Shown here: in pieces, positions 32,578-39,673 of the stretch
Layout of the letters: every line of letters starts with the position of its first letter
How positions within the stretch are numbered: position 1 is the stretch's first letter
Assembly: GCA_045593985.1 (NCBI GenBank)
Contig: JAZNXR010000126.1
Location: 1 to 45,019, forward strand
DNA: 45,019 bases
Direction: 5' to 3'
From: Colimorpha_A sp045593985
Lineage (GTDB): Bacteria > Bacillota > Clostridia > Oscillospirales > CAG-272
Position numbers and translations under genes: made by a program
The notes under the pieces: model-generated
What the model was told of the DNA's origin: nothing
Seen by the model: only the letters and a program-made list of their open reading frames with translations
Databases searched by the model: none

Positions 32578-33537
32578 TTATCCTTTCAGTCCTGCGTACA
32601 AGCTCGGAACTGTCTCTGCGTGATTTCCGCAAATGTAAAGTCCTGTTCCGCCGAGGGATACAGGACGGTTGATGATATTCTTTCTGGGACGGTAATAGTA
32701 TTCGAATGTGTCCTTGCCGATATCGGACTTGTAATCCCCCAGAGGAACAATATCGAAGTTTGCAGTCGTTATATATTTAAGAGCATAGCCCTGGTTTCTT
32801 GCGATGGAAAGCGCCTTCAGGAACACTTCGGCTCCCGTCACGGCAGAGCCGATATTCATGTGAACTCCGCTATCGTCGAGCTTCATGATCGAACGGCAGA
32901 AATAGTTGAAATCTCGCCCGCTCGTCGCACCGAGCGCGGCGAAATCCACCGTCGGATGCTCATGGATTATATCTGTTCCCATCGTGACGTGATAGGTCAC
33001 GGGCACTCCCATCTTATACGCTCTGTAAAAAACGCAGTCATCACGGTAGGGGAACTTTTCGGGGTTTTCGTCAACGTATGAAGCAAGCGACTGGCCGTAG
33101 CCGTAGCCCTTTTCATATCCGAGCTTGATTGCCTCGTTCATCCATCTTCCCGTCTCTTCCCACATTCCGAAGCTTCCGTCCTCAATGGCGGTCGGCACGT
33201 GCTCCGATGTTCCGCCGAGATATGCAAGCTCAAAATCGTGTATCGAGCCTGCGCCGTTAGAAGCAAGATGCGTTATATATCCGTTCTCAACGAGCCATAT
33301 AAGGTAGCGGGAAAGACCGCACTTTATAACGTGTGCGCCGTAAAAACAGGTCACTGTGCGTCCGTTTTCCTTTGCCTCCTTTAGCTTAGAAAGCAAGATC
33401 GAAAATTCCTCGCTTTCAAAAAGGTTATCGTCCTGCGCGCCGGGTGTGCGAAGGTTGTCTATTCTTACAAGGTTATGTCTGCCTGATGCAGTAAAGGTCT
33501 TGCTTTTTGTAAAGTCCATCATTTCGGGCTGAAACAT
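32578..33537 (-). CDS. Deoxyhypusine-synthase-like protein
   Basis: The protein is 319 residues with GGAGAAAG 3-4 bases before the ATG. Family blocks: CFYGAHVIKCGLSRYLI, THLASNGAGSIHDFELA, GGTSEHVPTAIEDGSFG, VTYHVTMGTDIIHEHP, MNIGSAVTGAEVFLKAL and ITTANFDIVPLGD. These follow the Rossmann-like NAD-binding fold of deoxyhypusine synthase. Bacteria lack eIF5A, and the conserved Lys region of true synthases is not seen, so another NAD-linked reaction is likely. It is the first gene of the operon with a kinase, HAD phosphatase and GmhA-like isomerase, which points to sugar or polyol metabolism. The reaction is unknown. Confidence 0.82.
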   Translation of the reverse strand: MFQPEMMDFTKSKTFTASGRHNLVRIDNLRTPGAQDDNLFESEEFSILLSKLKEAKENGRTVTCFYGAHVIKCGLSRYLIWLVENGYITHLASNGAGSIHDFELAYLGGTSEHVPTAIEDGSFGMWEETGRWMNEAIKLGYEKGYGYGQSLASYVDENPEKFPYRDDCVFYRAYKMGVPVTYHVTMGTDIIHEHPTVDFAALGATSGRDFNYFCRSIMKLDDSGVHMNIGSAVTGAEVFLKALSIARNQGYALKYITTANFDIVPLGDYKSDIGKDTFEYYYRPRKNIINRPVSLGGTGLYICGNHAETVPSLYAGLKG

Positions 33538-33581
33538 GATCTTTCTCCTTATTTCCGCGTAATAGATATGATTCTACTTGA

Positions 33582-33610
33582 ATTATAAAATATACAGACC
33601 TTGCTCGCAA
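33582..33610 (-). promoter_or_regulatory. Promoter of the phospho-sugar operon
   Basis: TTGCGA and TATAAT are separated by 17 bases on the minus strand, about 45 bases before the first gene. The weak -35 suits an activated promoter. It faces away from the AraC-family gene promoter 40 bp away. Confidence 0.65.
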
Positions 33611-33650
33611 CCTATTTCAGAAGATTTATATACTGTTTTTTAAGATTATA

Positions 33651-33679
33651 TTGACAAATATTAAATTTCCGTATATTAT
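33651..33679 (+). promoter_or_regulatory. Promoter of the AraC-family regulator gene
   Basis: TTGACA and TATTAT are separated by 17 bases, about 15 bases before the start codon. Confidence 0.75.
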
Positions 33680-33694
33680 ATAGACGGTGATGAA

Positions 33695-34501
33695 ATGAAA
33701 ATGTATCAGAATGTTCCGCGCCTGAAAAGTACGGAAAAAACAGGAAACAAGCACATATTTGTAAAGCGCAGCAAATGCTCCTCCTACGGTCAGCATTGGC
33801 ATGACTATTTTGAGATCGAAGCCGTTGTAAGCGGCTCCGGCACTCATTCTTTGAACGGCGTTGAATACGATATCTGCGTAGGAGATGCATATCTTCTCAC
33901 GCCTGTTGACTTTCACATGATAGATTCCGACTCAACCCTCGAGATAGTCAATGTATCATTTGACACGACCTGGCTTTCGGAAGAAATGCAGTGCTGCCTC
34001 TATTCACCCGATTGTCTTAAAAGGCGAAGGTTTGATGCTTACGAACTGGAAAACTTCGTTTCGGCTCTGAAGCTTATCAAAGACGAATACGAATGCGGCG
34101 GCCCCTGCGTCAAACAACTGCTCGAGTACCTGATAAGCAGATTTACTTCCAAAGACGAAGACCGAAGTCGGGTAGGCAGTGAGCATCCTGACCGCATCAT
34201 GCGCGCTGTCGCATACGCCGAGCAACATTTCAGAGAAAAGATAACTCTTACTGACCTTTCAAGGATCGCGGGATATCACCCGTCGTATTTCAGCAGTCTT
34301 TTTAACAAGGTCACGGGCAAGACCTATAGCGAATATTTGACTTCTCTGCGTATAAATTATGCAAAAACACTTCTGAAAAGCGGTTTTTCCGTTTCCGAAT
34401 CCTGCTACGCGTCGGGCTTCGGCTCTTTATCCAATTTTTCGTCGATCTTCAAAAAGGTATGCGGTATGAGCCCCGCCGCATACAAAAGTACAGACAAATA
34501 A
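33695..34501 (+). CDS. AraC-family transcriptional regulator
   Basis: The protein is 268 residues. The N-terminal 100 residues form a cupin ligand domain (HWHDYFEIEAVVSGSGTHSL, VGDAYLLTPVDFHMI). The C-terminal 95 residues are the double helix-turn-helix: ITLTDLSRIAGYHPSYFSSL, KTYSEYLTSLRINYAKTLL, and SESCYASGFGSLSNFSSIFKKVCGMSPAAY. It is divergent from the phospho-sugar operon, with the two starts 158 bp apart, so it is very likely the sugar-responsive regulator of that operon and of itself. Confidence 0.92.
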   Translation: MKMYQNVPRLKSTEKTGNKHIFVKRSKCSSYGQHWHDYFEIEAVVSGSGTHSLNGVEYDICVGDAYLLTPVDFHMIDSDSTLEIVNVSFDTTWLSEEMQCCLYSPDCLKRRRFDAYELENFVSALKLIKDEYECGGPCVKQLLEYLISRFTSKDEDRSRVGSEHPDRIMRAVAYAEQHFREKITLTDLSRIAGYHPSYFSSLFNKVTGKTYSEYLTSLRINYAKTLLKSGFSVSESCYASGFGSLSNFSSIFKKVCGMSPAAYKSTDK

Positions 34502-34533
34502 AAAACTCCGAAAGCGATGCTTTCGGAGTTTTT
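34501..34533. terminator. Bidirectional terminator between the AraC gene and rplQ
   Basis: AAAAACTCCGAAAGC and GCTTTCGGAGTTTTT form a 15-bp stem with a 3-base loop. T-runs exist on both strands, so it ends both the AraC transcript and the ribosomal operon. Confidence 0.92.
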
Positions 34534-34539
34534 AGCTTT

Positions 34540-35064
34540 TTAAGCCTCGGTTGCTTCCTCAACGGGAGCTTCCTCGGTAGCGGTCTCCTCAACGGGAGCT
34601 TCCTCAACGGGAGCTTCCTCAACGGGAGCTTCAACAGCTTCTTCAACAGGAGCCTCTACCTTAGCTGCCTTCTTAGACTTCTTAGAAGCCTTCTTGTCTT
34701 CAGCAGCCTTCTTCTCAACCTCGCTGAGAAGAACTATACGAGCCATCTCTGCTCCGTCACCACGACGGGGACCGAGCTTGTAGATTGCCGTGTAACCGCC
34801 GTTGCGGTTTGCATTCTCGGGAGCGATCTGGTCGAAAACCTTCTTGACCACGTCTTCCTTAGTGATGAATGCGAGCGCCTGACGGCGAGTTGCAAGTGTA
34901 TTCTTCTTTCCGAGAGTAATCATCTTCTCGGCAAGAGCGCGAACTTCCTTCGCTCTGGTAAGGGTAGTATCAACCTTACCGGTCTCAAGCAGAAGCGTTA
35001 CCATACCGCGGAGCATTGCCATACGGTTGGCGGTAGTTCTGCCGAGCTTTCTTGTTCCTGGCAT
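34540..35064 (-). CDS. rplQ: Ribosomal protein L17 with an acidic repeat tail
   Basis: The protein is 174 residues; the L17 core (GTRKLGRTTANRMAMLRGMV to VLLSEVEKK) ends near residue 118, where most bacterial L17 proteins stop. The remaining 55 residues are a basic stretch (KKASKKSKKAA) followed by a low-complexity Pro-Val-Glu-Glu-Ala repeat with the consensus PVEEA. In DNA this is a 15-bp tandem repeat at about 34559-34640. Last gene of the operon, before a terminator. The extension is unusual and its function unknown; it is expected to hang off the large subunit near the exit tunnel. Confidence 0.95.
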   Translation of the reverse strand: MPGTRKLGRTTANRMAMLRGMVTLLLETGKVDTTLTRAKEVRALAEKMITLGKKNTLATRRQALAFITKEDVVKKVFDQIAPENANRNGGYTAIYKLGPRRGDGAEMARIVLLSEVEKKAAEDKKASKKSKKAAKVEAPVEEAVEAPVEEAPVEEAPVEETATEEAPVEEATEA

Positions 35065-35111
35065 TATTTCATACCTCCCAATTAATCGTTATGCGGTGAA
35101 GCTTGACTATA

Positions 35112-36062
35112 TTAGTCAACTTCCTTTTTGAGATCAAGTCCGAGAGAACGAAGCTTGAGAATTACTTCCTCAAGAGACTTCTTACCAAGGTTTCTTACCT
35201 TGATCATATCTTCCTCGGTTCTGTTTGTAAGATCTTCAACCGTATCAATGCCTGCTCTCTTCAGACAGTTGAAGGAACGAACAGACATGTCAAGCTCCTC
35301 AATGGTCATCTCAAGGACCTTCTCCTTGACGGTTTCAGGTCTTTCGACAAGTACGTCGATCTTCTGTGCCTCGTCCGAAAGGTTTACGAACAAGTTGAGA
35401 TGCTCGTTGAGTATCTTGGCGGCAAGCGAAATTGCTTCCTTTGCCGAGATAGTACCGTTAGTAAGTACGTTAAGCGTGAGCTTATCGTAGTCGGTGTTAG
35501 AGCCGACACGGGTATTCTCGACGGTGTAGCTTACGTTATAAACGGGAGTATAGATACTGTCCGTATATATAACGCCAATCGCCGGCTGGTTAGCGAGCTT
35601 GTTCTTCTCCTGAGATACGTATCCACGGCCATGGCTGAAGGTAAGCTCCATATAGAAGCGTGCGCCTTCGCTGACAGTCGCAATATGATGCTCGGGATTA
35701 AGAATCTCGAGATCAGCGTCTGCCTTGATATCACCTGCTGTTACGGTGCAAGGACCGGTTACGTCAATAACTGCGGTCTTAGGAGCATCGCAGAAGAGCT
35801 TTGCGGTAATACCCTTGACGTTAAGAACGATGTTCGGAACGTCTTCCTTTACGCCTGCTGCAGTGGAGATCTCATGAAGAACTCCATCGATCTTAATGCT
35901 TGTTACTGCTACGCCGGGCAGAGAGCTGAGAAGTACTCTGCGGAGCGAGTTACCAAGGGTAGTGCCGTATCCTCTTTCAAGAGGTTCAACGACAAACTTA
36001 CCGCTTCTTCCGTCCTCGCTGAGATCTACCGTAGCAATGTTTGGCTTTTCTATTTCTATCAT
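35112..36062 (-). CDS. rpoA: RNA polymerase alpha subunit
   Basis: The protein is 316 residues. The N-terminal assembly domain contains PLERGYGTTLGNSLRRVLL; the C-terminal DNA-binding domain has SVRSFNCLKRAGIDTVEDL and VRNLGKKSLEEVI. Position between rpsD and rplQ is the standard alpha-operon order. Length is normal. Confidence 0.98.
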   Translation of the reverse strand: MIEIEKPNIATVDLSEDGRSGKFVVEPLERGYGTTLGNSLRRVLLSSLPGVAVTSIKIDGVLHEISTAAGVKEDVPNIVLNVKGITAKLFCDAPKTAVIDVTGPCTVTAGDIKADADLEILNPEHHIATVSEGARFYMELTFSHGRGYVSQEKNKLANQPAIGVIYTDSIYTPVYNVSYTVENTRVGSNTDYDKLTLNVLTNGTISAKEAISLAAKILNEHLNLFVNLSDEAQKIDVLVERPETVKEKVLEMTIEELDMSVRSFNCLKRAGIDTVEDLTNRTEEDMIKVRNLGKKSLEEVILKLRSLGLDLKKEVD

Positions 36063-36157
36063 TTTAATGTACCCCTTCCTGTATTTATTTATTGAAACAA
36101 ATCAGTACCGTTATGCAGCCGAGCTGAACCCCGATGCCGCATATACGGCTATCGGGT

Positions 36158-36787
36158 TTAGTTCTTGGAATAAAGCTCGACGATGAGGTGCTCCTCGAAG
36201 GGGAAGTCTACGTCATCTCTTGCCGGAAGAGCTGCAACCTTTGCAACTACCTGAGCCTTATCAAGTTCAATCCACTTGGGAGTGATGTGAGAATCAAGAG
36301 ACTCAATGAGTGCCTTAAACTTCTCGGAAGAACGGCTCTCTTCACGAAGAGTGATCACGTCACCTGCACGAACGATGAGAGAAGGAATATTAACCTTCTT
36401 GCCATTTATGCGGAAGTGGCCGTGAGTTACGAGCTGACGAGCTTCCTTACGGCTATTTGCAAGACCGATTCTGTAAATAACGTTATCAAAACGTCTTTCG
36501 AGAAGGTTGAGGAGGTTTTCACCTGCAACGCCTTCGGTCTTTTCTGCTCTCTCAAAGTAACCCTTGAACTGGTTCTCGAGAACGCCGTAGTATCTCTTTG
36601 CCTTCTGCTTTTCGCGGAACTGTACTCCGTATTCCTTTACGTTCTTTCTGCCATTACCGTGCTGGCCGGGAACGGAAGGATGCTTTTCGATTGCGCACTT
36701 GCCGGAAAGGCAACGGTCGCCCTTAAGGAAAAGCTTGGTACCTTCTCTGCGGCAAAGCTTGCACACAGATCCTGTATATCTTGCCAT
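36158..36787 (-). CDS. rpsD: Ribosomal protein S4 (zinc-binding form)
   Basis: The protein is 209 residues. The N-terminus has the zinc-knuckle form CKLC and then CLSGKC, and the S4 RNA-binding domain follows (LLERRFDNVIYRIGLA, QLVTHGHFRING). S4 nucleates assembly of the small subunit and can repress its own operon. It lies between rpsK and rpoA. Confidence 0.98.
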   Translation of the reverse strand: MARYTGSVCKLCRREGTKLFLKGDRCLSGKCAIEKHPSVPGQHGNGRKNVKEYGVQFREKQKAKRYYGVLENQFKGYFERAEKTEGVAGENLLNLLERRFDNVIYRIGLANSRKEARQLVTHGHFRINGKKVNIPSLIVRAGDVITLREESRSSEKFKALIESLDSHITPKWIELDKAQVVAKVAALPARDDVDFPFEEHLIVELYSKN

Positions 36788-36820
36788 ACTGTTTTTTCCT
36801 CCTGTTCTAATTGTGAGCCA

Positions 36821-37222
36821 TCAAACTCTTCTGCGCTTGGGAGGGCGGCAACCGTTGTGAGGAATAGGAGTTACGTCCTTAATCATCTCAACGTTGAGTC
36901 CTGCGGTCTGAAGCGCACGAATAGCGGATTCTCTTCCCGATCCGGGGCCCTTTACGTAAACTTCTACGCTCTTCATGCCGTGGTCAACTGCGATCTTTGC
37001 CGCGGTCTCAGATGCGCTCTGAGCGGCAAAGGGAGTAGACTTTCTCGAGCCCTTGAAGCCAAGTTCTCCGGCGGAAGCCCAGGAGATGGCGTTACCCGCC
37101 ATATCGGTTACGGTTACGATTGTGTTGTTGAAAGTTGCCTGAATATGAACCTGGCCTTTTTCAACGTTTTTGCGCTCACGGCGCTTTCTGACGACCTTCT
37201 TGGCCGAATTCTGTGCTGCCAT
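36821..37222 (-). CDS. rpsK: Ribosomal protein S11
   Basis: The protein is 133 residues. GQVHIQATFNNTIVTVTD and the C-terminal DVTPIPHNGCRPPKRRRV are the S11 marks. It sits on the platform of the small subunit near the mRNA exit. The N-terminal 15 residues are strongly basic. It follows rpsM by 13 bases. Confidence 0.98.
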   Translation of the reverse strand: MAAQNSAKKVVRKRRERKNVEKGQVHIQATFNNTIVTVTDMAGNAISWASAGELGFKGSRKSTPFAAQSASETAAKIAVDHGMKSVEVYVKGPGSGRESAIRALQTAGLNVEMIKDVTPIPHNGCRPPKRRRV

Positions 37223-37235
37223 TTAGTTCACCCCT

Positions 37236-37604
37236 TTACTTCTTCTTGTTAGCGATGGTCTTTGCGGGACCTTTGCGGGTTCTGGCATTAGTCTTAGTTC
37301 TCTGACCTCTTACGGGGAGACCTTTTCTGTGACGGATGCCGCGGTAGCAGTTAATCTCAACCATTCTCTTGATGTCAAGACCAACTTCACGACGAAGATC
37401 ACCCTCTACATGGTAGTGGTTTTCGATCTCTTCACGGAGCTTTGCGATCTCTTCCTCGGTAAGGTCCTTTGCGCGGGTATCGGGGTTGATTCCGGTTACC
37501 TCAAGGATCTTCTTGGCAGAGGTCTTTCCTATGCCGTAAATATAAGTCAGAGCGATTTCTACGCGTTTTGCGTTTGGAATATCAACGCCTGCTATACGAG
37601 CCAT
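37236..37604 (-). CDS. rpsM: Ribosomal protein S13
   Basis: The protein is 122 residues. ARIAGVDIPNAKRVEIALTY at the start, GIGKTSAKKIL and the basic tail RGQRTKTNARTRKGPAK identify S13, which contacts the P-site tRNA and forms inter-subunit bridges. It lies 18 bases after rpmJ. Confidence 0.98.
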   Translation of the reverse strand: MARIAGVDIPNAKRVEIALTYIYGIGKTSAKKILEVTGINPDTRAKDLTEEEIAKLREEIENHYHVEGDLRREVGLDIKRMVEINCYRGIRHRKGLPVRGQRTKTNARTRKGPAKTIANKKK

Positions 37605-37622
37605 GTGATTTTCCCCTTTCCT

Positions 37623-37736
37623 TTATCCCTGTCTCTGTTTATGCTTGGGATTCTCGCAAATTACCATTATGCGTCCCTTGCGCTTGATGATTTTGCACTT
37701 GTCGCAAATCTTTTTAACGGATGGCTTAACCTTCAT
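37623..37736 (-). CDS. rpmJ: Ribosomal protein L36 (zinc-binding form)
   Basis: A 37-residue gene with ATG at 37736 and GAAAGGAATGG before it. MKVKPSVKKICDKCKII opens the protein; Cys11, Cys14, Cys27 and His32 form the zinc site, so this is the C+ form. It lies between infA and rpsM. Confidence 0.97.
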   Translation of the reverse strand: MKVKPSVKKICDKCKIIKRKGRIMVICENPKHKQRQG

Positions 37737-37754
37737 TTTTAATCCATTCCTTTC

Positions 37755-37973
37755 TTATTTGGCGCGCCAGGTTATGCGGCCCTTTGTGAGGTCGTAAACT
37801 GAAACCTCAACGGTTACCTTATCTCCCGGCAATATCCATATATAGTTCATTCTGAGTTTGCCCGAAATATGGGCTGTTACGATGTGTCCGTTAGGGAGCT
37901 GAACCTTGAAGTGTGCGTTAGGCAGTGACTCAAGAACGACACCCTCGAACTCTACTACATCATCCTTAGGCAG
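37755..37973 (-). CDS. infA: Translation initiation factor IF-1, non-ATG start
   Basis: The 72-residue frame runs LPKDDVVEFEGVVLESLP to GRITWRAK, with the S1/OB-fold marks of IF-1 (FKVQLPNGHIVTAHISGKLR, ILPGDKVTVEVSVYDLT). No ATG, GTG or TTG precedes the conserved PKDD; an in-frame TGA lies 15 bases before the ATT at 37979. The only candidates are ATT, CTT and CTG. AGGAGG is followed by 7 bases and then CTG at 37973, the ideal spacing, so CTG is taken as start. Position between the KOW-domain gene and rpmJ is standard. IF-1 occupies the ribosomal A site during initiation. The unusual start could limit its synthesis, or be a sequencing artefact. Confidence 0.92.
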   Translation of the reverse strand: MPKDDVVEFEGVVLESLPNAHFKVQLPNGHIVTAHISGKLRMNYIWILPGDKVTVEVSVYDLTKGRITWRAK

Positions 37974-37988
37974 AAGAATCCCTCCTCT

Positions 37989-38249
37989 TCAATTTATGAT
38001 ACTGTCGTAAATATTCCCTTTTTCCTTCAAAAGTTTACGTAGCACTCCGTCGGTAAGCACCTTGGGATCTGCCGTTTCGTCTTCAAGGATAGGAAATATA
38101 TGCTTAATGTTTTTTCGTTTCGGTCGGGCGAGCCTATGCTCTTTTCCGTCTGAAACGTAGGCGCTTGCCCCGTTCAGCTCGGTTACGAGATAAATTCTAC
38201 CCGTGTCATGTCCTTTTAAGGATATGACGTAACTGCCGCATCTTATCAC
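37989..38249 (-). CDS. KOW-domain RNA-binding protein (L14e-like)
   Basis: The protein is 86 residues. The first 55 form a KOW beta-barrel (GSYVISLKGHDTGRIYLVTE, then HRLARPKRKNIKH). It resembles the L14e/L6e-like RNA-binding proteins found between map and infA in many Firmicutes. It overlaps the map stop by 4 bases (ATGA), so it is translationally coupled. Its role on the ribosome is not established. Confidence 0.85.
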   Translation of the reverse strand: MIRCGSYVISLKGHDTGRIYLVTELNGASAYVSDGKEHRLARPKRKNIKHIFPILEDETADPKVLTDGVLRKLLKEKGNIYDSIIN

Positions 38250-39007
38250 AGCGTTTCGTCCACTCTCGTCAGATATACGAGCCCGTCCTCGGTGAGAGCC
38301 ACCGAGTGCTCGTAATGAGCGGTGAGCGAACCGTCTGCCGTAACAACGGTCCAGCCGTCGCGAAGCTCCTTAACTTCGTAGGAGCCGGCGCTGACCATAG
38401 GTTCTATGGCGAGCGTCATTCCGGTTACGAGGCGAGGGCCTCTTCCCGGTTTTCCGTAGTTCGGCACCTCAGGATCCTCGTGAAGCTCTCTGCCCACACC
38501 GTGGCCGACATACTTTCGGATCACTCCGTAGCCGCGGTCCTCACAGTAGGTTTGGATAGCAGAGCCGATATCACCGATTCTGTTTCCTTCCTTAAACTGC
38601 GAAGCGCCTCTGTAGAAGCTTTCCCTTGTCGTTTCGATTAGCTTCCGAGCACTCTCGGACACCCTTCCTACCGGAAAAGTATTTGCGCTGTCACCGGTGA
38701 AGCCACCGATAAATGCGCCAACATCGATCTTCACGATGTCCCCCTCCCGAAGAATTACGTCGGGAGAAGGAATACCGTGTATAACCTGATCGTTTATCGA
38801 GATGCAAGCGCTTCCGGGAAATCCGCCGTATCCTAAGAAGGTCGGTTTTGCCCCGCACTTTTCGATGTAGTTGCGGATTATATCATCGAGGTGTTTTGTG
38901 CTTACGCCCTCTTTTATCGCTTCACCGGCAAGAAGCAGAGCTTCGCCGGTAATGCGTCCTGCAACCTTCATCTTCTCGATTTGAAGTGAGTTTTTAAGCT
39001 GTATCAT
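38246..39007 (-). CDS. map: Methionine aminopeptidase
   Basis: Removes the N-terminal Met after deformylation. The protein is 253 residues. The metal ligands are in KIDVGAFIGGFTGDSANTF (two Asp), YVGHGVGRELHEDP (His), TLAIEPMV (Glu) and YEHSVAL (Glu). It lies between adk and the KOW protein. No N-terminal zinc finger. Confidence 0.97.
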   Translation of the reverse strand: MIQLKNSLQIEKMKVAGRITGEALLLAGEAIKEGVSTKHLDDIIRNYIEKCGAKPTFLGYGGFPGSACISINDQVIHGIPSPDVILREGDIVKIDVGAFIGGFTGDSANTFPVGRVSESARKLIETTRESFYRGASQFKEGNRIGDIGSAIQTYCEDRGYGVIRKYVGHGVGRELHEDPEVPNYGKPGRGPRLVTGMTLAIEPMVSAGSYEVKELRDGWTVVTADGSLTAHYEHSVALTEDGLVYLTRVDETL

Positions 39008-39012
39008 AAATC

Positions 39013-39654
39013 TTAGGAGTTAGCGCCGTCGATCGTCTCAAAGGTGAGACGAGTCGTATCAGCGACTTCTACCTGTCCGACGACGAGCTTAAGCTTACCG
39101 GTTTTTTCATAGTAAGCCTTAAGCGGCTCGGTCTGCTCGTGATAGGTCTCAAGGCGGGAAAGTACCACCTCGGGAGCGTCATCACGGCGGATCGTAAGCT
39201 CACTTCCGCATGCGTCGCAGGTCTTACCGTCCTTGCTCGGCTTGAACTCGGTGTGGTAGGATGCACCGCAGTTTCCGCAAACGCGTCTGCCACTCATGCG
39301 AGTGACGATCGTTTCGTCGGGAACCTCAATGCTGATGACCATATCAATGGTCACTCCCATCGTATCGAGAGCTTCCGCCTGGGGAACGGTTCTTGGGAAC
39401 CCGTCAAGAATGAAGCCGCCTGCGCAGTCATCCTTTGCGAGTCTTTCCTTAATAATTCCGATCACAACCTCGTCGGGAACGAGCGCACCGCTTTCGGTAT
39501 ACGCCTTAGCAGCAAGGCCCATCTCGGTTCCGGTTTTGATCGCTTCTCTTATGATTGCACCCGTAGAAATTGCAGGAATGTTATAGCGCTCGCTGACCTT
39601 TTCAGCCTGAGTGCCTTTTCCTGCTCCGGGAGCACCAAGAAAAATTATTTTCAT
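39013..39654 (-). CDS. adk: Adenylate kinase (zinc-binding lid)
   Basis: Interconverts ATP+AMP and 2 ADP. The protein is 213 residues. The P-loop is FLGAPGAGKGTQA; the DGFPRT signature is in GGFILDGFPRTVPQA; the lid carries CGNCGASYH and CDAC, a four-Cys zinc site. It lies between secY and map, 5 bases before map. Length is normal for the long-lid class. Confidence 0.98.
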   Translation of the reverse strand: MKIIFLGAPGAGKGTQAEKVSERYNIPAISTGAIIREAIKTGTEMGLAAKAYTESGALVPDEVVIGIIKERLAKDDCAGGFILDGFPRTVPQAEALDTMGVTIDMVISIEVPDETIVTRMSGRRVCGNCGASYHTEFKPSKDGKTCDACGSELTIRRDDAPEVVLSRLETYHEQTEPLKAYYEKTGKLKLVVGQVEVADTTRLTFETIDGANS

Positions 39655-39673
39655 TTACTATCCTCCAAATCTA

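Noticed and set aside
34559..34640. Short tandem repeats that might be a CRISPR-like array
   Set aside because: The 15-bp units are contiguous, in frame and code for PVEEA in L17; there are no spacers.
35103..36095. A 330-codon plus-strand frame across rpoA, and a similar one at 36134-37252
   Set aside because: Both are antisense shadows of highly conserved ribosomal-operon genes, without ribosome binding sites or known domains.
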